Part shown: positions 37,701 to 45,367 of the stretch, in pieces
Layout: each line of letters begins with the position of its first letter
Position numbering within the stretch: the stretch's first letter is position 1
Source of the DNA: CAZQFV01 sp964613665
Lineage (GTDB): Bacteria; Chloroflexota; Chloroflexia; DTKN01
Assembly (NCBI GenBank): GCA_964613665.1
Contig: CAZTIG010000010.1
Span: 25,682-89,681 of the forward strand
Reading direction: 5' to 3'
Length of the DNA: 64,000 bases
Made by a program: the position numbers and the translations under genes
Notes under the pieces: generated by a model
The model's database searches: none
What the model was told of the DNA's origin: nothing
Seen by the model: the letters and a program-made list of their open reading frames with translations, nothing else

Positions 37701-38100
37701 CCCCAAGGGGCTGGCCCCGACCACCGGCGGCGAAGTGGAGGACTATCGCTGGCCGATCGGCCCCACCGCCGTCAAGCTCATCTCCTTCACCGCAGCGCCG
37801 CGCGGTGCCGGCATCCTGGTAACCTGGGAGACGGCCACCGAGCTCGACAATCTGGGCTTTCACCTCTACCGCAGCACCGAGGTGGGCGTGCAGGGCATCC
37901 GCCTGAACGAGTTCATCATCCCCTCCCAGGCTCCCGGCCAGGGCATGGGCGCGTCGTACCAGTTCGTCGACGCCAGCGCGCGCAGCGGCGTGACCTATTA
38001 CTACACCCTGGAGGACATCGACGTCTCCGGCCAGCGCACGGCGCACGGGCCGGTCTCCGCAACGGGCTGGTGGTTCTACTTCCCGCTGGTGGGCCAGTAG
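31783..38100 (+). CDS. 2105-aa exported SdrD-like repeat protein
   Basis: After a signal peptide (RLLIPIILLALLIFPAL, cleavage near ANAAD) and an N-terminal beta-rich domain come DUF11-like segments (LDKTSNPTVVAMGGTTTYRI; LQKTLTSENPAYEGDLVTYR). Eight SdrD B-type repeats follow, each with (I/L)GDxVWxDxDxDGxQDxGExGI at its start; they begin near 33475, 34785, 35127, 35473, 35845, 36202, 36577 and 36900. A GEVED domain (LGDLPDSYGTT to GEVEDYRW) and the shared C-terminal module ending WWFYFPLVGQ close the protein. The aspartate-rich loops should bind calcium and make a stiff stalk. The ATG at 31783 follows AAAGGAGG. Confidence 0.88.
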   Translation: MRKSSLTLPRHRAAAVPARLLIPIILLALLIFPALHDTPMANAADGDLRVEILAGYNLVVDSNAGSPSTYAPSAATVIGRFCNDSGSALTNVWGYVGNYTNTTTFAAGVYPARDSATFPVGHPLRNTGVYYFTHMGGGIGLNDARRFIGTIPAGQCRVQYWHFSYPQCSESDRTPPCSGLPVWGDSIKPEDDLWLQFDVWGTSDQDIDDATWTMTMRNEISAMANKIKPNPDGDWFNTKGDIIEPGGLITSNGILYELGVINQGFDNDGDYVPDYNAWLQPVGDASYDPSCFRIVRVSSVLTVTRSGGNPDMVIHTSDLAPDPVYGGPLYFTHLPPDNTGTRGEVFYTFQAMVGPCSTSVSPYQEVASGYDNEKFNADYGVYIPPLGSTAPMVTLDKTSNPTVVAMGGTTTYRIPFANLGTSAAGLGLSTGGTTPVVISDTIPAGMRYSDSDYVLDFSPNTGVTIRSSTDSGATWQAGLPPAGSQSTSPNQMVIIQWWLNDSLPPDPTPNPPLDYDNYVVLTATVPASYAGPSFIDNCADARFGTGVPFAEACAPIMVQGNNRVGDWVWRDENTNAVQDDGTTGINAIAVSLYWDRNGDGALDANDVLLQTMDTYAYLGTNGYYTFTDLPDANYLVVVDSGDSNLPVGYGLTTPRVRAVALDPGGGTTQPVVNRDADFGFGPSLKLQKTLTSENPAYEGDLVTYRIALSNNLPGDGTGEPASCTYMVYAQHNHPYAGTDVPKSDNNVWQNEPYALYAPDSQYATLALNSNDDDMGLGAFDTASQAGNITKVELVAYAREIVEFKGGQQKDTLYMEPWYYNAALTGQTYDSTYFTRTAPAEYVIVRDITSLRTWDWPDFSADRTELLVQGRKGNQSPYGQVGIDAVAYRITTDQQCGEVDGTIDPLPLTDTFDPTKLQFLSATPPETSVAGGTVSWDNLGPLYPGQTKYVYLTFEALPIAGNTPISHQNCGDVTDAYFVNGRPVNDASSCVTHDINPTAKIGDFVWHDLDNDGVQDGGEPGIPNVRVYLCAGAVATCNSSNAIQTTWTDASGLYYFEGARNQQYTVAVDTTTLPPGWTRTYDADGTGTPDRSVLTIANAADNLLQDFGYRFPPALYGNVWEDADGDSNKETGDTGIPGVTVYLCTSTPCTSANAVQTTTTDANGNYLFGNLSSGTTYYVGIANTLTPLGSDWVNTRDPEGAPGDHQFAGVTVVTGLYGSYDFGYYRGGTYRLGDTVYTDWDGDATQDAGEEGIPNITVSLYEDDDGDGVIDPEDGLVAVTVTNSTGNYYFPNRGVGSYIVVVDKDDADFPAGYRQTQDPDQDGIVCTACDNRGRATLGPNDLTVDFGYQPYGSASIGDFIWRDLDHDGVQDGGSETGIASITVNLYEDSNGNGVIDAGDALVATTSTDANGNYLFDGLHAGRYLVDVDTTDPQLPTDGYGNRYVLSTDNDPHPVTLATGQDYRDADFGFTPGGLIGDYIWQDSDGDGIQDEGEPGIAGVTVNLYAWNDDGDGVYEAGELGSLIASDTTGADGIYEFTSRPAGLYVVRVDTTTLPSGFTQTGDPDLTSPCSGGSCDSLSALYLAPGQVDRLRDFGYQAPVNLGDYVWIDADRDGVQDAGEAGIGGVVITLTLQGGTVLTTTTDSDGYYSFGNVPNGTHVVSVRASSLPVGVTLPTWDYDGTGTPHQATVTISGASNWNIDFGYDYNGPNSVSGTVFHDDDNDAIQDSGETWTYADVTIYLWHCGADKVCGTADDRYIGAQQTNSSGDYSFTNLPDGRYVVSVNPDAPKLLGTDPTVTTSPTTYREVNLDQDGGTSNPVSVTDQDFGFLSRVDLGDLPDSYGTTLANDGARHVPSTLYLGNLVDTDPDGQETVPADGDDSDGTDDEDGVKLDTRVDWSPGSDVTLTVTATGSSGYLVGFFDWNEDGDFSDPGETVAFGALSAGSHELVTTVPTGATLSQYANARFRLYNGEPEVISPKGLAPTTGGEVEDYRWPIGPTAVKLISFTAAPRGAGILVTWETATELDNLGFHLYRSTEVGVQGIRLNEFIIPSQAPGQGMGASYQFVDASARSGVTYYYTLEDIDVSGQRTAHGPVSATGWWFYFPLVGQ

Positions 38101-38191
38101 CAGGCCGGTCGGCGGGCCGGAGGTCCTTCCCAACAGGCCGGGGGGCACCGCGCTCCCCGGCCTGGGGTTGCTCGCCCCCGAGCAAGCCACT

Positions 38192-38260
38192 TTCGTCGGT
38201 GCCACACGAACGCGCCCCGCCGCGCCCGACTGGAGTCCGCGCTGCGCCGGGCGCGCCTCG
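38192..38260 (+). repeat. repeat C, copy 2
   Basis: It begins TTCGTCGGTGCCACACGAAC and matches 8247-8320 in the same orientation, with indels. It lies 13 bp upstream of a promoter. Confidence 0.55.
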
Positions 38261-38273
38261 CTCCCTTCTCGGC

Positions 38274-38302
38274 TTGAGAAACCGCAGGTTCTGTGCTATA
38301 GT
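38274..38302 (+). promoter_or_regulatory. promoter of the small ORF-MFS pair
   Basis: TTGAGA, 17 bp, TATAGT preceded by TGC (extended -10). Confidence 0.55.
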
Positions 38303-38358
38303 GGCAGCGTACGAAATCGCGCCATGCAGTGAGGCTCTGTCCCTTCAGGAGTGCGTCG

Positions 38359-38553
38359 ATGGAACAGGCCGCCTGGCCCACGGAGGGCATCCGATTGGTC
38401 AGCCGGGTGCGACCACCCGGGTTCGTTCCGGTCACGGCTGTCCAGGTCCGCTACCCAGGCGAAGCCCCCATCCTGGAGGAAGCGCGGTCCGCGTGCGAGA
38501 CGGCCCGTGCCGTCCGGAGGTTCGCCCACACGCTGTTAGGGCTTTCCCGGTAG
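38359..38553 (+). CDS. 64-aa small protein of unknown function
   Basis: A short ORF starts at ATG 38359, 7 nt after a clear CAGGAG box and 57 bp after a promoter. It ends 11 nt before the MFS start, which has no good ribosome-binding site of its own, so translation of the transporter is probably coupled to it. The product begins MEQAAWPTEGIRLVSRV and ends with a basic/helical ETARAVRRFAHTLLGL. It matches no known family and has no membrane segment. It could equally be a leader peptide. Confidence 0.5.
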   Translation: MEQAAWPTEGIRLVSRVRPPGFVPVTAVQVRYPGEAPILEEARSACETARAVRRFAHTLLGLSR

Positions 38554-38564
38554 GCAGTCCAGCT

Positions 38565-39920
38565 ATGACGTCGCCGCCCCACCATCCCCCCGCCGAATCC
38601 GCGTTCTACCGCCGCAACTTTGCTGCCCTGCTCGGCGACGCCATCGCCTTCGGCCTGGCCATCACCATTGCCGATACCACCACCATCCTGCCCGACCTGG
38701 TCCAGCAGCTCTCGGGCAGCCCGGCCATCGTCGGCCTCTTCTCCGCCGCCACGGCGGGAGCCTGGCTGCTGCCCCAGCTCATCTACGCCCGCTTCCTGAC
38801 GGACAAGCCGCGCAAGAAACCGTTCGTGATCCTGGGCGCGGCCATCGGGCGGCCCTTCTACCTCCTCCTCGCCGCGGCGCTGTGGTTCGGCCTGCGCGAC
38901 CCCCTCCTGACGCTGCTCCTCCTCTTTGTCGCCCAGGTCGCCTTCAACAGCAGCGACTCCCTGGCCGCCGTGGCCTGGTTCGACCTGTACGCCAAGGCCA
39001 TCCCGGAGAACCGGCGGGGGCGGCTGGTGGGCAGCGCCCAGGCCGTGCGCGGGGTGCTGGCCTTTGGCGCCGGCGCGTTGGTCACGGCGCTGCTGAGCGG
39101 CGCGACGGTCCCCTACCCGCAGAACTATGGCCTGATCTTTGCCCTGGCCGGCGGCTGCCTGATGCTCTCCCTCCTGTCCGTGGCCCTGGTCCGCGAGCCC
39201 GAGGGGCCGGTAGAGACAGGACGCCCCTCCTGGGGCGACTACCTGCCGCGCCTGTGGGCCACCCTGCGCCGGGACCATGCCTTCCGCCGCCTGATCCTGG
39301 TGCGGCTGCTGGCCGGCTGTGACGCGCTGGCCCTCAGCCTGTACATCGTCTTCGCCCGGGGCCCGCTGGGGATGCCCAAGGAGATGGCCGGCGTCTACAC
39401 CGTCGTGAAGACGTTGGGGGGCATCCTGGCCAGCCTGGCATGGGGGGTCATCAGCGAGCGGCTGGGCAACCACCGCGTCCTGCAGTTCTCCACCGCCCTC
39501 GGCCTGACCGCCCCGCTGCTGGGGCTGGGCTTTTGCCTCGGCGGCGTCCAGGGTGGCCCGCTGACGACAGTGATCTACGGCTGGGTCTATGTGGTGATCG
39601 CCGCCAGCATGAGCTCGCTCATGTTCGGTTTCTTCAACTATGCCCTGGAGATGGCCCCGGCCGGCGAGCGGCCCACCTACATGGGCCTGTTCAACACGGT
39701 CACCGGGGCCCTGGCCGTCGTGCCGCTGCTCGGCGGGCTGCTGCTGCAGGCCACCTCGTACGGGGTCCTCTTCGCAGTCACTGCCGCCATCCTGGCCGTC
39801 GCCCACGGGCTCACCTGGGGCTTTCGCCGCCCGGCGCCGGCCGCTCCAGCCACGGCAGCAGCTCCCGCAGGTCCGCCAGGTGGGGAACTCCCTCCACCGG
39901 CTCCCGGCCGCGAGCGATGA
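38565..39920 (+). CDS. MFS-type membrane transporter
   Basis: The 451-aa protein has about twelve hydrophobic segments and a cytoplasmic loop rich in charged residues (EPEGPVETGRPSWGDYLPRLWATLRRDH). Motifs such as LIYARFLTDKPRKKPFVILG after helix 2 and GVISERLGNHRVLQF in the second half fit the major facilitator superfamily. The substrate is not predicted. The ATG at 38565 lacks a strong Shine-Dalgarno box and is placed by homology and by the preceding small ORF. The last 35 residues, proline/alanine-rich, overlap an antisense HAD fragment and are probably a chance extension. Confidence 0.85.
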   Translation: MTSPPHHPPAESAFYRRNFAALLGDAIAFGLAITIADTTTILPDLVQQLSGSPAIVGLFSAATAGAWLLPQLIYARFLTDKPRKKPFVILGAAIGRPFYLLLAAALWFGLRDPLLTLLLLFVAQVAFNSSDSLAAVAWFDLYAKAIPENRRGRLVGSAQAVRGVLAFGAGALVTALLSGATVPYPQNYGLIFALAGGCLMLSLLSVALVREPEGPVETGRPSWGDYLPRLWATLRRDHAFRRLILVRLLAGCDALALSLYIVFARGPLGMPKEMAGVYTVVKTLGGILASLAWGVISERLGNHRVLQFSTALGLTAPLLGLGFCLGGVQGGPLTTVIYGWVYVVIAASMSSLMFGFFNYALEMAPAGERPTYMGLFNTVTGALAVVPLLGGLLLQATSYGVLFAVTAAILAVAHGLTWGFRRPAPAAPATAAAPAGPPGGELPPPAPGRER

Positions 39921-40044
39921 GCAGCGGCACCAGCCCCGCGCCGCGCGCTCCTTGCACGTCGGCCGGATCGTCGCCCACCAGGACCTCTGGACAGGCGCTG
40001 ACCAGCTGCTCACCACCGTGGCCGAACCAGCGAGGGCCAACGCC
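39811..40044 (-). pseudogene. C-terminal fragment of a HAD-family hydrolase
   Basis: Minus-strand translation gives GPRWFGHGGEQLVSACPEVLVGDDPADVQGAR-type sequence, the motif IV region of HAD hydrolases, followed by LADLRELLPWLE. The N-terminal nucleophile aspartate and about 150 residues are absent, and no start codon with a ribosome-binding site precedes it. The fragment begins immediately after the stop of the PHP gene. Its 3' part overlaps the end of the MFS gene on the other strand. Confidence 0.6.
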
Positions 40045-40049
40045 TCGCC

Positions 40050-40910
40050 CTACAGCGGCATCTCCTCCCTCGTCCGCCGCACGAAGCGGCAGCAATGGGT
40101 ATACCCACAGCGCCGTGCCAACTCCACGGCCGCCTCCACCTCCCAGCCCACCTGGGCAGGCTCGTGGGCGTCCGAGGCCAGGGCAATGGGCACGCCGTGC
40201 TCGCGGCAGAGGCGCAGGAAGGGCTCGGCCGGGTAGATCTCGCCGACCGGCTTGCGCAGGCCGGCCGTGCTCACCTCCACGGCCACGCCCGCCGCCGCCA
40301 GCGCCCGCGCTGTCTCCGTGTAGAGCGGCGTGAGGTCGAAGGAAGGGCGGTGCCCGGCGATCTTGACCAGGTCGGGGTGGGCTATGACGTCAAAGAGGCC
40401 GCTGCCGGCGGCCCGGGCCAGCAGGGCAAAGTAGCGCCGGTAGACCGCGTCGACGTCGCGGCCGGCCCAGCTCTCCAGGCGGTTGAGGTGGTCAAAGCCC
40501 CAGGCGCCCAGCCAGTGCACCGAGCCCAGGACATAGTCCCAGGGGTAGGCCTCCAGCAGGTGCCCTAGCGGGCCCTCCGCGCCGGGGAAATAGTCAACCT
40601 CCAGGCCGAGGCGCAGGGCCAGTCCCTCTGGCCTGGCCCCGCGGACGAAGGAGACGTAGTCGTCCAGGTGGCCGCGCCGCCGGCCGCGCCACCATGTGCG
40701 GGCATGCTCGCGGTCGGCGGCGTCCGCCTCGACCTCCCACCAGCACCCTGAGGCGGCCTGCCCCTCGCAAAAGTCGCAGAGGTGTTCGCTGCAGCCGATC
40801 TCCTGCAGGCCCCGCTCGCGCGCCACCTGGGCAAACTGCTCCAGCCAGGTACTCGTGTAGGGACCCTTCTCGATATGCACGTGGTAGTCGGCGCGGAATC
40901 GCCTGGCCAA
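40050..40910 (-). CDS. PHP-domain phosphatase (HisJ-like)
   Basis: The 286-aa protein has the four PHP metal motifs: DYHVH at residues 8-12, a histidine in CSEHL near 42, GSVHW near 130 and ASDAHEP near 240, plus IAHPDL. This matches the histidinol-phosphatase HisJ branch. No other his gene is adjacent, so a role in histidine synthesis is tentative. The start appears to be TTG at 40910, preceded by AGGTGG; no ATG or GTG precedes the conserved HVH. Confidence 0.82.
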   Translation of the reverse strand: MARRFRADYHVHIEKGPYTSTWLEQFAQVARERGLQEIGCSEHLCDFCEGQAASGCWWEVEADAADREHARTWWRGRRRGHLDDYVSFVRGARPEGLALRLGLEVDYFPGAEGPLGHLLEAYPWDYVLGSVHWLGAWGFDHLNRLESWAGRDVDAVYRRYFALLARAAGSGLFDVIAHPDLVKIAGHRPSFDLTPLYTETARALAAAGVAVEVSTAGLRKPVGEIYPAEPFLRLCREHGVPIALASDAHEPAQVGWEVEAAVELARRCGYTHCCRFVRRTREEMPL

Positions 40911-41130
40911 TGCAGCCCACCTGGTCAGTCGCAGGAGTAGTCGGGCCGGCGCAGCCGAGCACGTTCGCGATCGCCCGGCGAGGGACCTCGGCGCAGCAGC
41001 GCGATGCCACCACCCCCGCCGGGGAGGCAGGCTCGAGGGAAAGAGACGCGGGGGGCCGGCCCCGACAGGACCGCGGCGCAGCCCACCCGCACATCCGGCA
41101 GCTTCGAGATGGAGCGACCCGCCGCCGGCC
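40911..41130. other. intergenic stretch with no recognised feature
   Basis: The 220 bp between the PHP and lipoprotein genes contain only GC-rich sequence. No ORF with a ribosome-binding site, RNA or repeat shared with the rest of the window was seen. Confidence 0.5.
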
Positions 41131-41691
41131 CTACTTGATCTTGCTGCTCATCTTCTGGCCCAGCTCGGCCAGCCTGGCCTCTGTGGCAAAGTCCGGCGGG
41201 CCCACGACGACGACGACCCCGACGACGTTGACCTTGCGAAAGCCCAGGACATAGACCGCGGCGCCCTGGTCGGGCAGGCTGACACCGGACACGGTAGCTT
41301 CGTCGCCGACCTGGGGCGCAGTGAACTTCTGGAGCTGCACCCCCGCCATCTGCTCGGTGAACCCTTTCTCGAACCCGCTGGAGAGGTCGTTCAGCGTTCC
41401 GCTGTCGGCCATCTTGTTCAGGGTGAGGACCACGGCCAGCACCAGCCCGTTCTCCGCGGTCGCGAACATGCGGAAGCTGGCATCCTTGAGGTCCTTGTCT
41501 TCCGGCAGGGACATCGAGCTCTTCAGGCCCTCCAGCCCCTCATCGGTGGTCATGGTGCCACCGGCTCCCACGTCCTCGGTGGCCAGGTTCATGTCCTTGG
41601 CCGGCGTCTCGATCAGCGCGGCCTGGGGCCCGCAGGCCGCCACCAGTGTCAGGCACAGGACCAACAGCAGGGTCGTTCGCACAGCACGCAT
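41131..41691 (-). CDS. hypothetical lipoprotein
   Basis: The 186-aa product has a signal peptide and lipobox LVAAC around residue 20, so it should be anchored on the outside of the membrane. The mature part is a small alpha/beta domain with no recognised family; a helical segment (LNDLSSGFEKGFTEQM) is followed by a beta-rich half (GVVVVVGPPDF). The ATG at 41691 is chosen because AGGAGG sits 6 nt upstream; an earlier ATG overlaps that box. It is divergent from the large sensor kinase at 41878, and the pair may be functionally linked. Confidence 0.75.
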   Translation of the reverse strand: MRAVRTTLLLVLCLTLVAACGPQAALIETPAKDMNLATEDVGAGGTMTTDEGLEGLKSSMSLPEDKDLKDASFRMFATAENGLVLAVVLTLNKMADSGTLNDLSSGFEKGFTEQMAGVQLQKFTAPQVGDEATVSGVSLPDQGAAVYVLGFRKVNVVGVVVVVGPPDFATEARLAELGQKMSSKIK

Positions 41692-41769
41692 TTCCATCCT
41701 CCTTGTGAAGTTCACCCGCGGCTCCCGCGGGGGTGCGACGGCCGTTCCGCCGTCCTCGCGCACGGCACC

Positions 41770-41798
41770 ATTGTACCATACAGGTGGTGCACTGGCAA
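41770..41798 (-). promoter_or_regulatory. promoter of the lipoprotein gene
   Basis: Minus-strand TTGCCA, 17 bp, TACAAT preceded by TGG. It lies back-to-back with the kinase promoter. Confidence 0.6.
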
Positions 41799-41825
41799 GC
41801 TGTAGCCAGGCTGCGCGTTTTATAG

Positions 41826-41831
41826 TATAAT
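41826..41831 (+). promoter_or_regulatory. -10 box of the large sensor kinase gene
   Basis: A perfect TATAAT, about 47 bp before the GTG start. The -35 region (TAGCCA at 41803-41808) is weak, suggesting an activator or an AT-rich spacer effect. An ATG overlapping this box cannot be the start. Confidence 0.5.
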
Positions 41832-41877
41832 GGCCCCGCGAGACGGTCCTGGTTCCGCCCTTTCCAGGAGAGAACCG

Positions 41878-44800
41878 GTGGCTGGTGAGGTAAGCTGTCG
41901 GGCCATTCGCCCCCTCTTCCGCTACCTCAGCGAGCGGGGCCTCTCCGTGACCGAGGTGCTGGCCGACCTTCCCCTGGAGGCCTCGTTCGTCTTTTCCCCG
42001 GAGAACTGGATCCCCGCCGAGCGCTTCGTGGAGCTGCTGGATCGCGCTGCTGCTGTGAGCGGCGACCCCGAGCTGGTGGCACACGTGGGCGCGGCCGCCG
42101 CCGAACCCTGTCCCTTTGGCCCTCTCCCCGCCCAGGCAGGAGCGGCCGGCAGCCCCGAAGCGGCCCTGGAGCAGGCCGGCGACTTCCTCGGCCTGCTGGA
42201 GCGCGACGGGCAGGTCGTGGTGCGTGACTGCCGGCCGGGGCACGCCGTCGTCGAGTGCCGTCCCCCCGTCGGAATTGCCCGCAACTACCACGTATGTACC
42301 TATGCCCACCACCTCCTGGGCCAGATTCCCCGCCTCTGGCACGCCACGGGGGTGCAGGTACGCGAGACCCACTGCGCGGTGCCTCCCGCGCAGCTCCGCG
42401 CGGGGGGCAACCGCTGCAGCGTGGATGCCACGGGGACGGTCTGGGAGGTGCCGGCCGAGGACAGCACGGCGGCGCGCCTGCGTCTGGGCCAGATCCGGGA
42501 GGATGGCACCTTGCTGTGGAACGGCACCGTGTACGGCGCCGACTGCTGCCGCTACGAGATCGACTGGCCGGCCGCGCCCCGGGGATGGCACCAGCTCCTC
42601 TCCAGCCTCACCCCAGGGGCCCTGCTGCGCCGGCCCCTGCTGCGGCAGATGCGGCGTCAGCAGCAGACCATCCAGTCGCTGCGCGAGCAGCTCCGCCACA
42701 TCAGCCGCACCACCGAGGCCCGCATCCTGGAGCGCACCGAGGAGCTGCGGGCCAAGGCCCGCCGGATGGCTCTGGTGGAGCAGGCCAGCCGGCGCTTCGC
42801 CTCCCTGTACGACCCGCCGGCGCTCTTCCAGGAGGCCGTGCGCACGCTGCGCGAGGAGTTCGGCTACTTCACGGTGGCCCTGTACCTGCTGGAAGGAGAT
42901 GCCTGGACGCTCCAGGCACTGGCGAGCGGGGACAACACCGTGCAGGAGCGCCCCGGCTTGCAGGTCGTCGCCCTGCCCCGGGCCCTGGAGTGGCTGCGGC
43001 GCGCCGGCCGGCCCCCCACCCGGGACAACCTGGACGAACAGCCCCATCCTATCGCTCTGCCGCGCCTGGGCCGGGGACAATCCTCCCTGACTGCTCCGTT
43101 GATCGCTGCCGGCCGCCTGCTCGGCGTGCTCGACGTGCAGAGCCCCCGCCCACGGCGCTTCGACAATGACGATGCCCTTGTCGCCTTTGCTCTGGCAGTG
43201 CAGGTGGCCCTGACGATGGAACGGGGCCAGCTCTATCGCCAGGAGCAGCACGCCCGGCAGCGGGCCGATGCCCTGGCCGTGCTGGCCCGGGTGGTCAACA
43301 CCTCGCTGGAGCTGGACCGCGTCCTGCCCCTGGCCCTGGATCAGGTGCACCGCGTCCTGCCCTACGACGCCGCCTCCATCGTGCTGCTGGAGGAGGACCA
43401 GCGCATCGTGGCGGCGAGCAAGGGGTTCTCCCGCCAGGGCGAGGAGGCACTGGACGACCTCTTCGAGCCGGCCCGGCGTGGGCCGCTGGTCCGCACCATC
43501 CAGTCCGGCGAGCCCCGCCTGCTCACCCTGGCCGAGGAGTCCTCCGGCACCTTCCCGGCCGCGCTCGCCGACTATTCTTCCTGGCTGGCCGTCCCGCTGA
43601 CCTCGCGCGGGGCCGTTGTCGGAGTATTCCTGCTGGCGGCCCGCCAGCCGCGCGCTTATGGCCGGGAGGACCTGCGCACCGCCGAGGACTTTGCTGGCCA
43701 AGTGGCCACGGCCCTGGCCAATGCCCGCCTGTACGACCGCACCCGGCACGACCGTGACCGCCTGGAGACGCTCTACCGGACCGCCCGCGAGCTCAACGCC
43801 GACCTGGAGATCGAGGAGGTGCTCCGCCACATCCTCGACCTGGCCCAGCACAGCGTGGGTGCCCTGGCGGGCAGCATTGTCCTCCTGGACAGCGCCGGCC
43901 GGCCCACCCACAGCATCCTCGTCCGCCAGACCGCCAGCCCCGACGCCGTCCTGGGGGAAGTGCTGGAACGCGGCGCCGCCGGGTGGGTCCTGCGCGAAGG
44001 GCAGGGCCTGCTCATCCACGATACCGCGGCGGACCCTCGCTGGCTGGTCATGCCCGGCGATCCGACCCGCTCGGCGATCGTCGTCCCCCTGACCGGCCAG
44101 GGCCGGGTAATCGGCATCCTCACGGCCATGCACCCACAGGTGGGCCGGTTCGACTCCGACGACCTGGACTTGCTCTCCTCTATCGCCGGCCAGGCCAGCA
44201 CCGTCGTGCAGCGAGCGCACCTCTTTGCTGCCATCCGCGACGAGCGCGCCCGTCTGGCGGCGGTGATCGATGGCACGGCCGACGCCGTCATCGTCCTGGA
44301 CGAACAGGGACGAGTCTCCAGCCTCAACCGCGCCGCGACGGCGCTCTTCGGGCTGACCAGCCTCGACGTGGCCGGCCAGCGCTCCCTGGAGCTGGCCCGG
44401 CAGCAGCCCGCCCTGCAGAAGCTGCTGGAGGCGTCCTCTGCTCATGGCCAGGTGGAGCGCGGCGAGGTCCCCCTGCCCGATGGCCGCACGTTCTACGCTA
44501 CCCTGACCCCCCTCCCGGGCATCGGCGTGGTCATCACTATGCACGACATCTCCTACCTCAAGGAACTGGACCGCATGAAGAGCGACTTTGTGGCCAACGT
44601 GTCGCACGACCTGCGCACTCCTCTGGGCGCGGTCCAGGGACTGACCGAGATGCTGGAGCTGGCCGGCCCGCTCAACGAGGACCAGGCCCGCTTCACCGAG
44701 CGGATCGCCTACAACATCGAGAAGATGAGCAAGCTGGTCGAGGACCTGCTCGACCTGGCCAAGATCGAGGCCGGCGTGGAGATGGCCATGGCTCCCTGCC

Positions 44801-45270
44801 AGCTGGCCGCCGTCATCGCCGAGGCGGTGGACGAGATGGCCGGGCCGGCCATGCTGAGGCAGGTCACGCTGGAGGTCCGGGTCCCCGACGATCTGCCCCT
44901 CATCTGGGGCAACGGCCGCCGGCTGGGGCAGGTGGTAAGCAACCTGCTGGACAATGCCATCAAGTACGCGCCCGAGCAGGGCCACGTACGCCTGCGCGCC
45001 GCCTTCCAGCAGGACGCCGTGCAGGTAGATGTCTCCGACAACGGGCCGGGCATACCTCCTGCCGACCTGCCGCACATCTTTGAGAAGTTCTACCGCGCTC
45101 GCCAGGGCAACCAGCATGCCCACGGGAGCGGGCTGGGGTTGTCCATCGCCCGCTCCATCGTCCAGGCCCACCGCGGGCAGCTCTGGGCCGAAAGCACGGA
45201 AGGGACCGGGGCAACCATCTCCTTCCGCCTGCCGGTGTGGGAGGGCGAGAGCACGAGCCTGTCGCAGTAG
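41878..45270 (+). CDS. multi-GAF/PAS sensor histidine kinase
   Basis: The 1130-aa cytosolic kinase has an N-terminal sensor of about 230 residues that resembles the ligand-binding region of some AraC-type regulators (LFRYLSERGLSVTEVL, PAERFVELLDRAA). Next come a coiled coil, three GAF domains (about 300-450, 460-610 and 620-790), a PAS domain (about 795-890), HisKA with H910 in NVSHDLRTPLG, and HATPase (NNAIKYAPEQG-like, DNGPGI, GSGLGLS). No transmembrane segment is present. The GTG at 41878 follows CAGGAG. No response regulator is adjacent; the nearest are 17 kb away. Confidence 0.9.
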   Translation: MAGEVSCRAIRPLFRYLSERGLSVTEVLADLPLEASFVFSPENWIPAERFVELLDRAAAVSGDPELVAHVGAAAAEPCPFGPLPAQAGAAGSPEAALEQAGDFLGLLERDGQVVVRDCRPGHAVVECRPPVGIARNYHVCTYAHHLLGQIPRLWHATGVQVRETHCAVPPAQLRAGGNRCSVDATGTVWEVPAEDSTAARLRLGQIREDGTLLWNGTVYGADCCRYEIDWPAAPRGWHQLLSSLTPGALLRRPLLRQMRRQQQTIQSLREQLRHISRTTEARILERTEELRAKARRMALVEQASRRFASLYDPPALFQEAVRTLREEFGYFTVALYLLEGDAWTLQALASGDNTVQERPGLQVVALPRALEWLRRAGRPPTRDNLDEQPHPIALPRLGRGQSSLTAPLIAAGRLLGVLDVQSPRPRRFDNDDALVAFALAVQVALTMERGQLYRQEQHARQRADALAVLARVVNTSLELDRVLPLALDQVHRVLPYDAASIVLLEEDQRIVAASKGFSRQGEEALDDLFEPARRGPLVRTIQSGEPRLLTLAEESSGTFPAALADYSSWLAVPLTSRGAVVGVFLLAARQPRAYGREDLRTAEDFAGQVATALANARLYDRTRHDRDRLETLYRTARELNADLEIEEVLRHILDLAQHSVGALAGSIVLLDSAGRPTHSILVRQTASPDAVLGEVLERGAAGWVLREGQGLLIHDTAADPRWLVMPGDPTRSAIVVPLTGQGRVIGILTAMHPQVGRFDSDDLDLLSSIAGQASTVVQRAHLFAAIRDERARLAAVIDGTADAVIVLDEQGRVSSLNRAATALFGLTSLDVAGQRSLELARQQPALQKLLEASSAHGQVERGEVPLPDGRTFYATLTPLPGIGVVITMHDISYLKELDRMKSDFVANVSHDLRTPLGAVQGLTEMLELAGPLNEDQARFTERIAYNIEKMSKLVEDLLDLAKIEAGVEMAMAPCQLAAVIAEAVDEMAGPAMLRQVTLEVRVPDDLPLIWGNGRRLGQVVSNLLDNAIKYAPEQGHVRLRAAFQQDAVQVDVSDNGPGIPPADLPHIFEKFYRARQGNQHAHGSGLGLSIARSIVQAHRGQLWAESTEGTGATISFRLPVWEGESTSLSQ

Positions 45271-45367
45271 GGCCGGCTTGGCCCTCACGGGCAGGCACCG
45301 GGCAGCCGGCTGCCGCGACTGGCCTTCCAAGCCGGATGGCGCGCCCCGGTTCCCTTGACCGCAGCTT

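Noticed and set aside
40594..41094. A minus-strand ORF upstream of the PHP gene
   Set aside because: It overlaps the PHP gene in another frame and has no ribosome-binding site, conserved motif or promoter.
41830..41832. ATG as start of the large sensor kinase
   Set aside because: It overlaps the TATAAT box; the GTG at 41878 has a proper CAGGAG box.
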